A stretch of DNA of 57,347 bases from positions 36,605,180 to 36,662,526 of the forward strand of contig OX485808.1 of NCBI GenBank assembly GCA_950295325.1, given 5' to 3'. Positions 1 to 10,818 of this stretch are shown piece after piece. Every line of letters begins with the position of its first letter. The first letter of the stretch is position 1. Origin of the DNA: Polytrichum commune. Lineage: Eukaryota > Streptophyta > Polytrichopsida > Polytrichales > Polytrichaceae. A program made the position numbers and the translations under genes. Below the pieces are notes generated by a model. That model was not told where the DNA came from. It saw only the letters and a program-made list of their open reading frames with translations, and did no database searches.

Positions 1-1054
1 CTGCGCTTTGGGAGATTCCGAGTTTCTTCCTTGCCAACAACAATCTTCTCTTAACCATTGTTGCTCATTTTGTGCAAATATTTGTAGAGAATTTGTTGAT
101 TTATCAGATAAACTTCTCAATTTTAGGTTTTGAGCATAGAATTATACTTTTACAATACATTACTTGAATGTTTCTCCAAAAGCACATTCTTTGGGGTTTT
201 GCATTGGCAATACTATGACATAAACATGAGCAACACTCATTTGCACATCAATTGATGATGGATAGGGTATATTTAGTGAAGAAACTTGAGAGTTTGAAGA
301 AGAGCTCCCATAACTTTAACATGTTTGAGATTACAAGATCTCTTAGATACAAATTCAGTCATTTTTGCATTACTGGTGCACAGAAACAACCCTTGATTTG
401 TGTAGTTACATCTAAGGAAGAGGTAAAGTAAGTGTGACTGTCATCCATGATTGTGAACTTTGATGTTTTTGGGCCTTTGCGTTTTTGCAGTGTCTTTTAC
501 ATGTCTCAAAAATAGTAATTGGTAGTGAAGGAACTTCAAACAACTAATGGCTACCTTTAGAGTTGCAGAAGTGGGACAAAAGTGCAGGTCTGTTTTGTAA
601 CTCTGGTAATAAAGTTGATTGGAATTGTTCTAGTGCAGATGATTCACAACTCTCTATAAGGAGAAACTAAATCATCTTAGTTCTTTTTCATGCCAGAATA
701 TCTTGTAGTCTCCAACAACAAAGAAGGGAAGAGCCAACAATCAAGACATCCTACTTGGCAAATGAGTAAGACATATTGTGTGTGTCTCACACTTGTGTCA
801 GTTTCCAAGGATTGAGTAAGGATTGCAACCCGAAAAAAAAATGTACTACAAATAGTTTTTTGGATAACCAAGGAAAACATCTCTCTAAAGAACTCAATTG
901 TTCTATATATGTGGAAATGCTCATGGTGGCTTTGTACATCTTGGTAGGCGATCCACCATGTCACAATTAAGGATTAAAATCCTTGCTAGGATTTGGTTAA
1001 TGTGGATCATATGATTGTGGACTTTCGACAATCTTGTAATCCTTACCATCCATA
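1..1054. other. AT-rich stretch without recognisable gene
   Basis: I see only short open frames with no family resemblance here. The sequence is AT-rich and resembles plant intergenic or intronic DNA. It could hold 5' exons or promoter of the small exon at 1055, but no motif decides this. Confidence 0.4.
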
Positions 1055-1282
1055 ATGGAGCCATCACGTTGCGGCTTCAACAAAGCCATCTCCATCCCGC
1101 GTTTGAAACCCGAGGACTCAGAAGAGAGCAAAAGAGACAAAGAGAAGCAAAGGTGCATCGAAGATGATGCTATGCAAGAAATTATCTCCATCCTCTGTAT
1201 GAAACCCGAGGACTCAAAAGAGACCAAAAGAGAGAAAGAGAAGCAAAGGTGCCTCGAAGATGATGTTATGCAAGAAATTGAG
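1055..1282 (+). CDS. Possible exon with a 96-bp internal duplication, function unknown
   Basis: The frame opens at ATG 1055 and encodes a charged peptide in which a 32-residue block rich in Lys, Glu and Asp occurs twice (both copies contain KPEDS, EKQRC and a final MQEI). The two DNA copies start at about 1105 and 1201. The frame meets a good splice donor, GAG|GTATGT, at 1282/1283, so it may be the first exon of a gene lying in front of the degenerate resistance locus A. I do not recognise the protein. No downstream exon could be joined with confidence, so this may also be a relic. Confidence 0.3.
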
Positions 1283-1318
1283 GTATGTCTCACCCCATCA
1301 CCCATCTCATATGCTTAA

Positions 1319-2454
1319 TGTAATCATAAGATTGGCAAATTGTTTTTGCAATGACAATTTCTTATCCTTTCTTTGATGTTGTAGATATCACATGCTTCAT
1401 CACACATCCGGAATGTTAGTTTTGCAACTTTTGTTGATATTTCATTAGTTTGTTGTGAATGAGACGCAACTTCCATTGTGCTCTTTGCAATTGCTGAGGT
1501 AGTTTTGGAACACTTGACCATGTTTGTTGAATCCGCAATGAGATTCTTGACGTGTTAAGAACGATATATTTGTATTTTGGTTGTCAAAGATTGTGTCTCG
1601 GTTGATATTCACTCCAATGTCATCAATTGTTGTCAAATATTGTTCCAATTTGGAATTGATGCATTTGACCCATTAAATTTTAGATCACAACATTTTAGTG
1701 GCACTAAAATCATTGAGGTCATAGGTGGATTTAAGGTGGGTATAGTAATCTTGGAATATGGATATTTTAGAGTGTATCACTATATCTTATAACGTATATA
1801 ATATAGAATCACACTTGCATTGGATATTGGAATCTATATTTCCTATACATGATATGAATGATGAAGTATTTATTGTTCACATGTAATTCTTAGAGGGTTA
1901 TGTACTTTCTTACATATATTAGATCATCCTTTATGTGACAACTACACTTTACAAAATTCTACAAAATGTGGCTCAATAATTTTGATTGGTGAGAAATTAT
2001 TACATGATATGCCCATTTAATAATGAGTGATATGGGCCTCATTTCTTAGTGCTACTCAATTGACATATGGGGTTGCACTATAAGTTGATGAACTTGTCTC
2101 ATATTTGACCTCAATATTAGTTTATAATTGTTTCAAAATATGTGATGCAAAGTTGCAAATGTGTCACACATCTTATTCTTCAAGGATTAGAAATGAAAGT
2201 TTGATTATCAACAATATAGAATGTGATGCAAAGCAAAGAATGTATACGTGTAGTAACAATAATTCTATTGTCATACAAAGTTGAATTATTGATATGGTTA
2301 TTATAAGAAAAATATGTGTCAATTAATGGTGGTGTAATGTTGCATATTATGTAAAATCATTCGCTAAGCATTGGAAGAAACATAATTAAAAATAGTTAGA
2401 AATGATGGCATGCAATCAAAATATGGTGGCAAGCCTTGGAGGAAACCTCATTGG
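1319..2454. other. Gene-free AT-rich stretch, weakly like the PNL 5' flank
   Basis: No coding region can be supported. Around 2050-2110 there is short similarity to the 5' flank of the PNL gene near 7060-7120 (both carry a TTGTCTCATRTTTGACC/GACG block). This suggests the whole left arm is an older duplicate of the PNL locus whose kinase exon has been lost. Confidence 0.35.
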
Positions 2455-2525
2455 AAGAACCCTGGTTTGGAGGCAAATAAAGCTTTGAAGGCCCAACATA
2501 CCAACCAAGTTTATGCAAACTTGGT
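2455..2525 (+). pseudogene. Relic of the PNL kinase C-terminus (locus A)
   Basis: About 70 bases translate to a peptide ending in a stretch (NPGLEANKALKAQHTNQV) that matches the last residues of the intact kinase exon at 9145-9209 (PNLEGREANEAQHTSQI). The spacing to the next exon (about 260 bp) equals the intron between kinase and NB-ARC exons in the intact gene. This is therefore the only surviving piece of the kinase exon of locus A. The rest of the kinase is missing upstream. Confidence 0.6.
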
Positions 2526-2788
2526 TGCAATTCAAATTTATGTTGAATGATTTTGAGAATACGATACATCTAGTAGTTTTATTACGCATGGGTCCTAAAA
2601 TAAAGTAAATATGTTTCAACTTCTCTGTTGTGTAGGAAGACTAGAGTACAATCCAAAATTATCTTCAAATACAAAAATTATTGACAATTCGATAGAATCC
2701 TATCAAATCTTGGAAAGACCATTTTCTTTTGTATTCATATGTAGATTTGTTTCAAGAAAATTTCTAAGAATTGTTTTCCTTATTATAG

Positions 2789-4234
2789 GTTCCCGGACCA
2801 TGGCCGCAGATAAAACAAATACTTCCATCAGAAATGCGGTCAACACAATCGTCACCATTATTCTTGACGCATGTTGTAGATATTGATGAGAGAGTGCCAA
2901 AGGTCTTACTTCAACTAGAGTCCAATCAATTTGAAAACTTGGGAGAAGTATCAAAGACATTGGACAACTTGACTTCATTAAACTTGAGTGGTCGATTGTC
3001 CGTGAGGAAATTACGGGAGACATTGGGCAACTTGACTTCATTGGTGACATTGGACTTGAGTGAATGCAAAAATTTGGAGGAATTACCGGAGACATTGGGC
3101 AACTTGACTTCATTGGTTACATTGAACTTGAGTGGTTGCTCGAGCTTGAAGGAAGTACCGGAGACATTGGGCAACTTGACTTCATTGGTGACATTGGACT
3201 TGAATGGTTGCTCGAGCTTGAAGGAATTACCACAGACATTGGGCAACTTGACTTCATTGGTGACATTGGAGTTGAGTGGTTGCTCGAGCTTGAAGGAAGT
3301 ACCGGAGACATTGGGCAACTTGACTTCATTGGTGACATTGAACTTGAGTGGTTGCTCGAGCTTGAAGGAAGTACCGAAGACATTGGGCAACTTGATTTCA
3401 TTGGTTACATTGAAGTTGAATGAATGCAAAAATTTGGAGGAATTACCGGAGACATTGGGCAACTTGACTTCATTGGTGACATTGCAGTTGAATGGTTGCT
3501 CGAGCTTGAAGGAAGTACCGGAGACATTGGGCAACTTGACTTCATTGGTGACATTGAACTTGTTTCGGTGTAAGAGCTTAAAGGAAGTACCAGAGACATT
3601 GGGCAACTTGATTTCATTGGTGACATTGTACTTGTTTGGTTGCTCGAGCTTGAAGGAATTACCACAGACATTGGGCAACTTGACTTCATTGGTTACATTG
3701 AACTTGAGTGGTTGCTCGAGCTTGAAGGAAGTGCCGGAGACATTGGGCAACTTGACTTCCTTGGTGACATTGAACTTGTTTAATTGCAATAGCTTGAAGG
3801 AAGTACCGAAGACAGTGGGCAACTTGACTTCATTGGTGACATTGAACTTAGGATTGTGTGAGAGCTTGAAGGAAGTGCCGGAGACATTGGGCAACTTGAC
3901 TTCATTGGTGACATTGGAGTTGAGTGGTTGCTCGAGCTTGAAGGAAGTACCGGAGACATTGGGCAACTTGACTTCATTGGTGACATTGGACTTGAGTGGT
4001 TGCTCGAGCTTGAAGGAATTACCACAGACATTGGGCAACTTGACTTCATTGGTTACATTGAAGTTGAGTGGTTGCTCGAGCTTGAAGGAAGTACCGGAGA
4101 CATTGGGCAACTTGACTTGTACAATTGCACAAAACAAAACAATGGAAGGTGGTTTGATCAATTTACAGGATGATTTCTATGGCAAGGTGGAGCATGGTAA
4201 GTTGCGCCAAGAACAAGTAGCAATGAACACCTGA
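2789..4234 (+). pseudogene. Truncated resistance-gene paralogue: LRR without NB-ARC (locus A)
   Basis: A splice acceptor (TTATAG) at 2788 opens a frame whose first 45 or so residues match the start of the intact NB-ARC exon at 9480 (shared ILPS, RST, an INID/VDID-like block and LQLESNQ). Just after ESNQ, where the intact gene has its P-loop, the frame passes directly into LRRs: the entire NB-ARC, about 1 kb, is absent in frame. Fifteen complete 24-residue LRRs follow (3017-4096). A sixteenth is cut at 4117, where unrelated sequence adds about 38 residues before the stop. Units 5-15 are nearly identical to units 17-27 of the intact gene. It may be transcribed, but as a receptor it lacks both kinase and switch. 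I call it a pseudogene; a decoy-like LRR protein cannot be excluded. Confidence 0.75.
3017..4117 (+). repeat. 72-bp tandem LRR repeat, locus A (15 units)
   Basis: Fifteen full 72-bp units and a partial sixteenth each encode one 24-residue LRR beginning E/K/Q-TLGNLTSLVTL. Variation is confined to a few positions, so the array has been homogenised recently. Because the unit has no stop in several frames, both strands show long spurious open frames here. Confidence 0.9.
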
Positions 4235-4254
4235 CTTGAATTTGCTAGACTGCC

Positions 4255-4650
4255 AGCACGCGTTGAAATGGGGTTGCAATCTATCATATGAAACCGTTTG
4301 AGCACTTCATTGATATATCTTGTCTGGTGAAGAAAAACGATCCCTGCTTCTTTGCGATGCATAACTTCAAAACCAGCATAATAGTCACCATCTCCTCTGG
4401 TGGCGAACGTTGTCCTCATGGAATCTGACTTAAATACTAGAGAGCACGTGTCGCTGTATTTATACTTATCAATTTGTCCTAAAGGCTTGTATTTAACCTT
4501 AAAACCCCATTTTCTTTTGAGAGCAAAGGAAAACATGGGAAAGCTCACAGGGTGCCCTCTCTTGTGAATCGAACATGTCGTTCCAAAAAGGGTGAACTTG
4601 GTGAGTTGGTGGCTAACGCACAAGTATGGTGGCCTCATATCGTCGCCCAT
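4255..4650 (-). pseudogene. Ty1/copia reverse transcriptase remnant (copy A)
   Basis: On the minus strand a frame carries the typical end of a copia reverse transcriptase: an LHQTRYINEVLKRFHM block followed by DCNPIST, and before it an FKVKYKP...IDKYK block that normally precedes the polymerase core. The core between the two blocks is deleted. The frame breaks off at the left near the truncated LRR of locus A. It is a small, dead remnant inside the duplicated module. Confidence 0.75.
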
Positions 4651-7385
4651 CTAGATCGCACATCTATGTTTACGTTGTCCATAACAAGGCTAAAGTTTTG
4701 AAACAATCACTACAAGGACATGGGTTGTGCTGAGATTTGGACTATATGCTCAAAATACAAACACCATTCTAGGTTGAATTGTTAATGGAATTTGGGAGTG
4801 CCGCTGTAACCACTTATTGAGGAAAGGAAGCTTGACTCAAGACTTCCTATTATTCTTTGCATCTCAACTCCGATCCTGAAATTGGAAATGACAATCTTCA
4901 CGATTGGCAAGTGGTAATTGTTCAATTGACAATCTTCAATATTGGCAAGATAAAACAATCCCTGATATAATCAACTGACATTTGAAATGGTATGTGGAGT
5001 CAAAAGTGCCTGTAGTAGGCCGCATACCTTATGTCCAGAAGCCATTTGGAGAACGGGTTAATATCGTACTTCTGTAATTTTTTTGCCAAGACTGAAGCAT
5101 ACATCTCTACTTAGTCCCTAGTTTTCACATAGCGATCTTTGATTGAAGACGCTTGAAATTTTATGGACGAACTCTCACATGTGTGGAAATGTAGGATCTC
5201 TCTGTACACAAACTCAAATCACTTTAAATTACATAGAAGTGGTCGTTTGTTAAATTGCATAGATGCAGGTCATGAAGCAAGTTGGCTAAGTTTTTGCTGA
5301 ATTTGATTGCCATCCATGGTGTTCCATTCTAATGTCTTCTTTTCTGCAACATCTTTCAGGTGGACAAGTTTCAAATAGACAAGGTCGTTGTGAAGGATAT
5401 TCAAACAAGGTGCCATTAAATACATCCAGGGTTACTCTTTTTTCTTGTAAGGTAATGCATGTTGGGGATGATCACTTACATGAAATCGTGGCCTTTGGTT
5501 GATGTAAGGTTTGGGATAATATTTGTAAACTAATCTTAGACTCATTTGTGTGTTGGGCTGGAGTATTGATGAAAGAGAATGTGATCTCAACAATAAAAGT
5601 AGTTGTAAGAGTATTCCATCTTGGACTTGGACATTAAGGATGATTGACCATGTTGTTGATGTCTTGCAAGGGGAAGCTGAAAATTCAATGCAATAGTTTG
5701 GTTATTCAAAAATGATATATCTTGATTGTCGTTCCTAGAAACACATGTGTAACACAAATTGGTGAGGTGAGTCAGAGTTTATGTGGAGAGATTTGTTTAT
5801 CCATTTCATCTTTGTGGCTTTGGAGAGTTGATGCCATCATTTTCAATGGAACCCATGAACTTGCTTCTAACCATGTCCAAGATTGGTCTTGTTATGAATA
5901 GGTATTGTAATGGCACTTTGGTTCATTGTGGATGAAAATTGAAAAAGGTTGGTGTGTAAAGAATAAGTTTTACTTTTCAATTGAGTCGAGAACAAAGGCC
6001 ACTGTGCCAAAGTATTGTAGAGTGCATGTGACAACATCAAAGTATGCTTGAAAGCGAGGTGTGGTTAGTAAAGATCATTGAAATGACAAAATGAAAGTTG
6101 GACCTAAAATAAATTTGAAAAGATAATTGTTTGTATTGCAGTTTGAGGTGGATGAGATGATGTAAAGGATTAGTACACCACTTTGGAAAATTACATCTTT
6201 CAAGTTTTGGAACTCTGAACCTGCATTCAACAATATAACGAAGAGCACACATAGGTGTTTGAAAGAGGCCACCATGCAAGAAGAAACTAAAGGTTCACCC
6301 CCCTTGACTTAGGTATTTATGTCCCCACAACATGTCTCACGTGTTTAAAGAATTCGTAAAAGTTTCTATAGTGTTTTACGATTGCAGTTTTTGAAACTTC
6401 CCATTGTGTTGTTGATGACCTCCAATGTTTTGATAAACACCCACAATTAAAAGGCCAATTGCTGATATCTCCTGAGTTGTTTTGAATGCTTAAATAAAGG
6501 AATTTGATTTATGTGCTCTTTGTCAGTCACATTGTTGATAACAAGTTTTATGCTCAAATTTTCTTGTTGGCTATGATTCTCAATGCGTAAGGGATAAGAG
6601 TGGGTTTGTGGTTGTAATGAACTGTGCATTCTTGTTGAAATTCCACTTCAATTTTGCCACTTGATGTCTTATATTGTTCTTTTTTTTTTCCTTCCAAACT
6701 TGTCATTGGCAACATTTTGAGTAGTAAGAAGTTTATTGAGGTCACTGTAATTTAATGTGGATATTTAATTTTTTTGAAATTATTCACATACAAGAAATGA
6801 ATCATTAGACTTTATAAATTTGAACTTGGAGTTTTTATCTCTTATAATTGCGGTGAATTTTTTTTAAAGAAACACTACTTTCAATTTATGTGTCCCACAT
6901 AACTTTATGTGGTTTCTTATGTACTTTTAGGTCTACAAGACATAGCAAGTAAACTTGAACAATTCTCTACAAAGTTTGGATGGGTGAGGAATTTAATATC
7001 GTATCCACTTAGAAAGAGCTTATTTGCACCTCATGGTACTCCAACCGTATTGGGTGTGCACAATAAGTTGGTATTTGTCTCATGTTGGACGTCATATGAA
7101 GTCTATAATAATTTAGTGATACATAAAGCACCTAAATTTGCAAGGGATTGAGCATGTTATTCATCTTGGGCTCATTTTCATGTTATAGACATCAAAGTAT
7201 GACAGTGCAATGTTATGTATTGTATATTGCGAACCCAATATGTCAATAATGCCATGTGATGAATTATAGTGAAATTTAGGGTTGACATATTAGTTCAATG
7301 TACACTATCAAGTTATGTGTTAATTAAAGATGTTGATATGCTAGGTGTGTTCCATATAAAGTATTGTTTGAAAACAACACAACAA
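4255..7385. repeat. Duplicated 5'-flank module, copy A (upstream of PNL gene)
   Basis: About 3.1 kb directly upstream of the kinase gene. Nearly the same sequence recurs at 47165-48662 (copy B, matching roughly the first half) and 49815-52045 (copy C, lacking about 0.9 kb that copy A has between about 5060 and 5975). Homology with copy C stops at about 7385, some 150 bp before the kinase exon, so the module was copied without the gene. Its left end holds a copia pol fragment. The remainder is non-coding AT-rich DNA and may include the promoter of the PNL gene. Confidence 0.75.
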
Positions 7386-7541
7386 TGACACCAAGTGGGC
7401 ATCAAGCATAATAAAAAGTCTAGCAATATGTATACAAATTATGCCAAATGCTATTGTCTTTTCTTTTGTGTGATGTGGCATTGAATTTGTGGATGCGACG
7501 TGACTCTAATTCTTACCCTTTTTTTGTTTTGTATGCAGGAT

Positions 7542-9209
7542 ATGATGGCTAATCAATCCAATATCTTGGGGCTTTGTATACTCAATACTGACTACATACA
7601 ACAAATTGTGCATGAGGGTGGTGCCAAGTTTGCATTGAATCAATGCCAATGCATATGTCTTGCACAAACGCTCAAAAAATTCACCAGTACTATAGAAATT
7701 ATTTTCTCCCATGCAGATGAGGTTCTTAACAATTGTGACTTGCTCTTGAAGGAGTTGTTTCTAGTTATTGAAAGGGCCAAGTTGTTGGTACAAGAGTGTT
7801 ATGGTGAGAAATGGTGGCATGTAGCATTGCTCCAAATCCGCAATGAAGAGGCGTTCCAAGACTTGTTCATGGATCTCAAATCTTGTCATGATGATATTTA
7901 TCGACACTTAAAAGGCCAATATGTTGGACGGTTGGACCAAGTTCAAGATGATGTGAGTTTTTCACTAAGCACCATGAGTGAATTGGGAGTTGAAGATCAT
8001 CGCGTATTGGTGATGCGATTACAAGCAATTGTAGAACCCACACATTCATCCTCTAAGAACAAGGTCGCTAGCGAAGAGTCAACAATTGCGGCATACTTGT
8101 TGAAAAGATATGACAATCAAGGAAACTATGTGAATGGTGGACAACATGTGGAGGTTGATGCACGATTGGGTTGGCAAGGCTCAAGCCCACTTGGAGAAGG
8201 TGCGTATGGCAATGTAGAGAAAACAACTTGGTTTGGTTTGCCTTGTGCAAAAAAGGTTCAAGTTTTTGGTGATATGGAAGATGGGGACAAAAGCTTCAAG
8301 AAAGAGGTAGGCATACTTGCAAGCGCCAATCATCCAAATGTTGTGAAATTCATATGTTGTGGCCGGAAACCAAAGAAACGCAAATGTTTCATTGCTATGG
8401 AGCTTCTAGACACAAGCTTGGAGGCATTGATGGAGGAGGTATCAAATGGCAGAACAAAAACACCCTTCCCAATTCAAGTAGCTATGGACATCATCTTACA
8501 AATCGCGAAGGGCATGAGTTATCTACATGGGAAGAAAATTGCACATCGGGATTTAAAACCTACCAATGTATTGGTGCATAAAATCATGGTGGACGAATTG
8601 CACAAGGACAACTATGTGAATGTGAAGTTGGCCGACTTTGGGCTTTCAAAAACGGATGCGCATAGCAATATTTCTGAGGAATTAAGCCAAGGTATTGGGA
8701 CGAGGTTGTATAAAGCACCTGAGCTATTCCACTACACCAACCAAAAGACAAAGAACACAATGTTTTTGGCAGTGGAAAAAGTGAATGCACATGAAGCTGA
8801 TGTATACAGTTTTGGTGTGATGTGTGCAACTATACTCTCAGGAAACCCACCATTTGAAGGCAATGGTCATGATCTTCCTACAAGGCTAAGGTTAGGTGAG
8901 AGGCCATGGGTGCCTGATGATTGTCCCCAAGCTTTGGTCTCCTTGATTAACGAATGTTGGTCATTAGACCGAACAAAGAGACCCAAGTTCAAGGAGATTT
9001 GCACAACATTAAAAGAATTGAGAAGTTCCATTTTACGGGGAAATGTTGCACTTAGAAATCAAGAGGTGGAAAATGAAACAACCTTGTTTCAAAGGATTTC
9101 AAATTTGCCTCACGACGTCATGTATTTGTGCAAACGCTTTTGGAGGGCACCGAATTTGGAGGGGAGAGAAGCTAATGAGGCCCAACATACAAGTCAAATT
9201 CATACCAAG
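7542..9209 (+). CDS. PNL resistance gene, exon 1 of the recognised coding part: N-terminal helical region and protein kinase
   Basis: An acceptor (GTATGCAG) at 7538 precedes two ATGs; I start at 7542. Residues 1 to about 190 are Leu/Glu-rich and probably helical, resembling the four-helix N-terminus (DUF1221-like) of plant MLKL-type kinases. The kinase follows: Gly loop LGEGAYGNV near residue 217, Lys in PCAKKV, HRDLKPTN near 335, DFGLS near 365, APE near 392. All catalytic residues are present, so it should be active, probably as a Ser/Thr or dual-specificity kinase. The exon ends AAG|GTTTAA at 9209 in phase 0. Without splicing the frame would stop at 9215, giving a stand-alone kinase of 557 residues. 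A non-coding 5' exon must lie upstream. Confidence 0.85.
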
Positions 9210-9479
9210 GTTTAAATCCTAACAATATATTAAATGGTTTAGAAATAAGTTCACATCAACTTTCAAATGGGCTAACAAATATAATCAATTTATCTTGTTG
9301 TATCCATTTTCATAAAATATTAGATCCAAAGACAAATTTGAAATCTTAATAAAAGTAGTGTATTCTTTTAAATGAGATAATCAAGGTACTTTGATAGCAT
9401 TCATAGAAATCATATTCTTTTGCATTTATTGTGACTTACGTGTCAAAGCAATATCTAATATCAAATTTTGTATGTATAG

Positions 9480-10601
9480 GGTTTTCAACTTTTTGCACCA
9501 TTGTCATGGGCAAACCGAATACTTCCATCACAAGTGCGGTCCACACATTCATTACCGTCACTCCCGGTTCACTTTGTCAATATTGATAAGAAAATCTCAA
9601 ACGTGTTATTTCAACTAGAATCCAATCAAATTCTAGGCATCGTCGGGATGGGTGGAAGTGGAAAGACCACTTTGACAAAGGCCATTCTTCATCATGTGCA
9701 TCAAGACTTTGAAGCAACAAGCTTTGTGGCAAATATGAGAGACTCCAAAAACATCTTGGATATACAAAGACAATTGTTGGAGGATCTCAAGTGCAAGAGG
9801 CCCATAAAGATCGCAGAAGAGGGGTTTAAGTACTTACAAGAGATATTTGAGAGAAAAAAAATCTTTGTTGTCTTTGATGATGTTGCCTCTCAAGAACAAC
9901 TCCACGGGCTAGTTTCATCTAAGTGGAAGTTTGCTAATGGTAGCAAGATCATTGCCACAAGCCGAAATTGGCAAGACTTGAAAACAACTTGTATCTCACA
10001 CAATGGAAAGGTGGACATGGAGTTATTGGACGAAGATGAAGCAAAGGAGCTATTCTACAAGCATGCATTCTTACAACAAGGACCTCAAGGGCCGCAATTT
10101 GAAAAAGTTGCCAACAAAGTCATCGAAGCATGTGGTGGTCTACCTTTGAGTTTGGAAGTATTGGGAAGTTATTTGTGTGGAGTTCAAAGGCTTAGGGTAT
10201 GGCAACAAGCATTGCGAAGATTACAGAGAGGACAATGCCTTGGTGGTAGTTGGGACAACGAAAGGATATGGAGAACGTTGAGGATAAGCTACGATAATTT
10301 GGATGAAGAAGAGAAAAACATGTTTTTGGACATTGCTTGTTTTTTTTGTCGGGATGTTCTCGAGCAAGGGATGGAAGAAGAGAAGGCGTTGAAAATATGG
10401 GATTGTGATGATACTAACGCACATTCTGCACTTTTGAATCTCATGGACCGAAGTCTTGTGCGAATGGATTTGGATGGGATGTTGACAATGCATGATCATT
10501 TACGTGACATGGGACGTATGATAGCATGCAAAGAGCATATTGGAGGACAAAGAATTTGGAATTTGGATGAGTTTGAGCCCACCAAATCTAATGCGAACAT
10601 G
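9480..10601 (+). CDS. PNL resistance gene, exon 2: NB-ARC nucleotide switch
   Basis: The acceptor TATAG at 9479 starts the exon in phase 0 with the kinase exon; it ends ATG|GTAAAT at 10601, again phase 0. In order it shows the P-loop GMGGSGKTT, kinase-2 FVVFDDVA, RNBS-B GSKIIATSRN, GLPL as CGGLPLSLEVLG, the RNBS-D-like FLDIACFF and the MHD motif LTMHDHLRDMG. These are all the nucleotide-binding and switch motifs expected of a plant NLR; the FDDVA and FLDIACFF forms are closer to TIR-type than to CC-type NB-ARCs. Linked to a kinase instead of TIR or CC, this defines the PNL class described in mosses. The domain should hold ADP at rest and drive activation on exchange for ATP. Confidence 0.9.
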
Positions 10602-10818
10602 GTAAATGAATATATCCATCATTTTTGTCTAGTTTCATAATCATAAAGCGTCCAATGTTGATGAAATTGAGTTTGCACTGATAAGATTCTTTGTAGAGAA
10701 AATGTAAGAGAAATAAATGTATATGTTAGAAGGTATTTTAATCAATTCATAGAACATGGAAAACTCTACACTTTTAATGGATTGCCATAAACATTGATTT
10801 ATGACATGGTTGATGCAG

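Noticed and set aside
6909-7151. 80-residue frame upstream of the kinase exon
   Set aside because: The same DNA in copy C (51560-51790) has lost the open frame by point changes, so it shows no sign of coding constraint.
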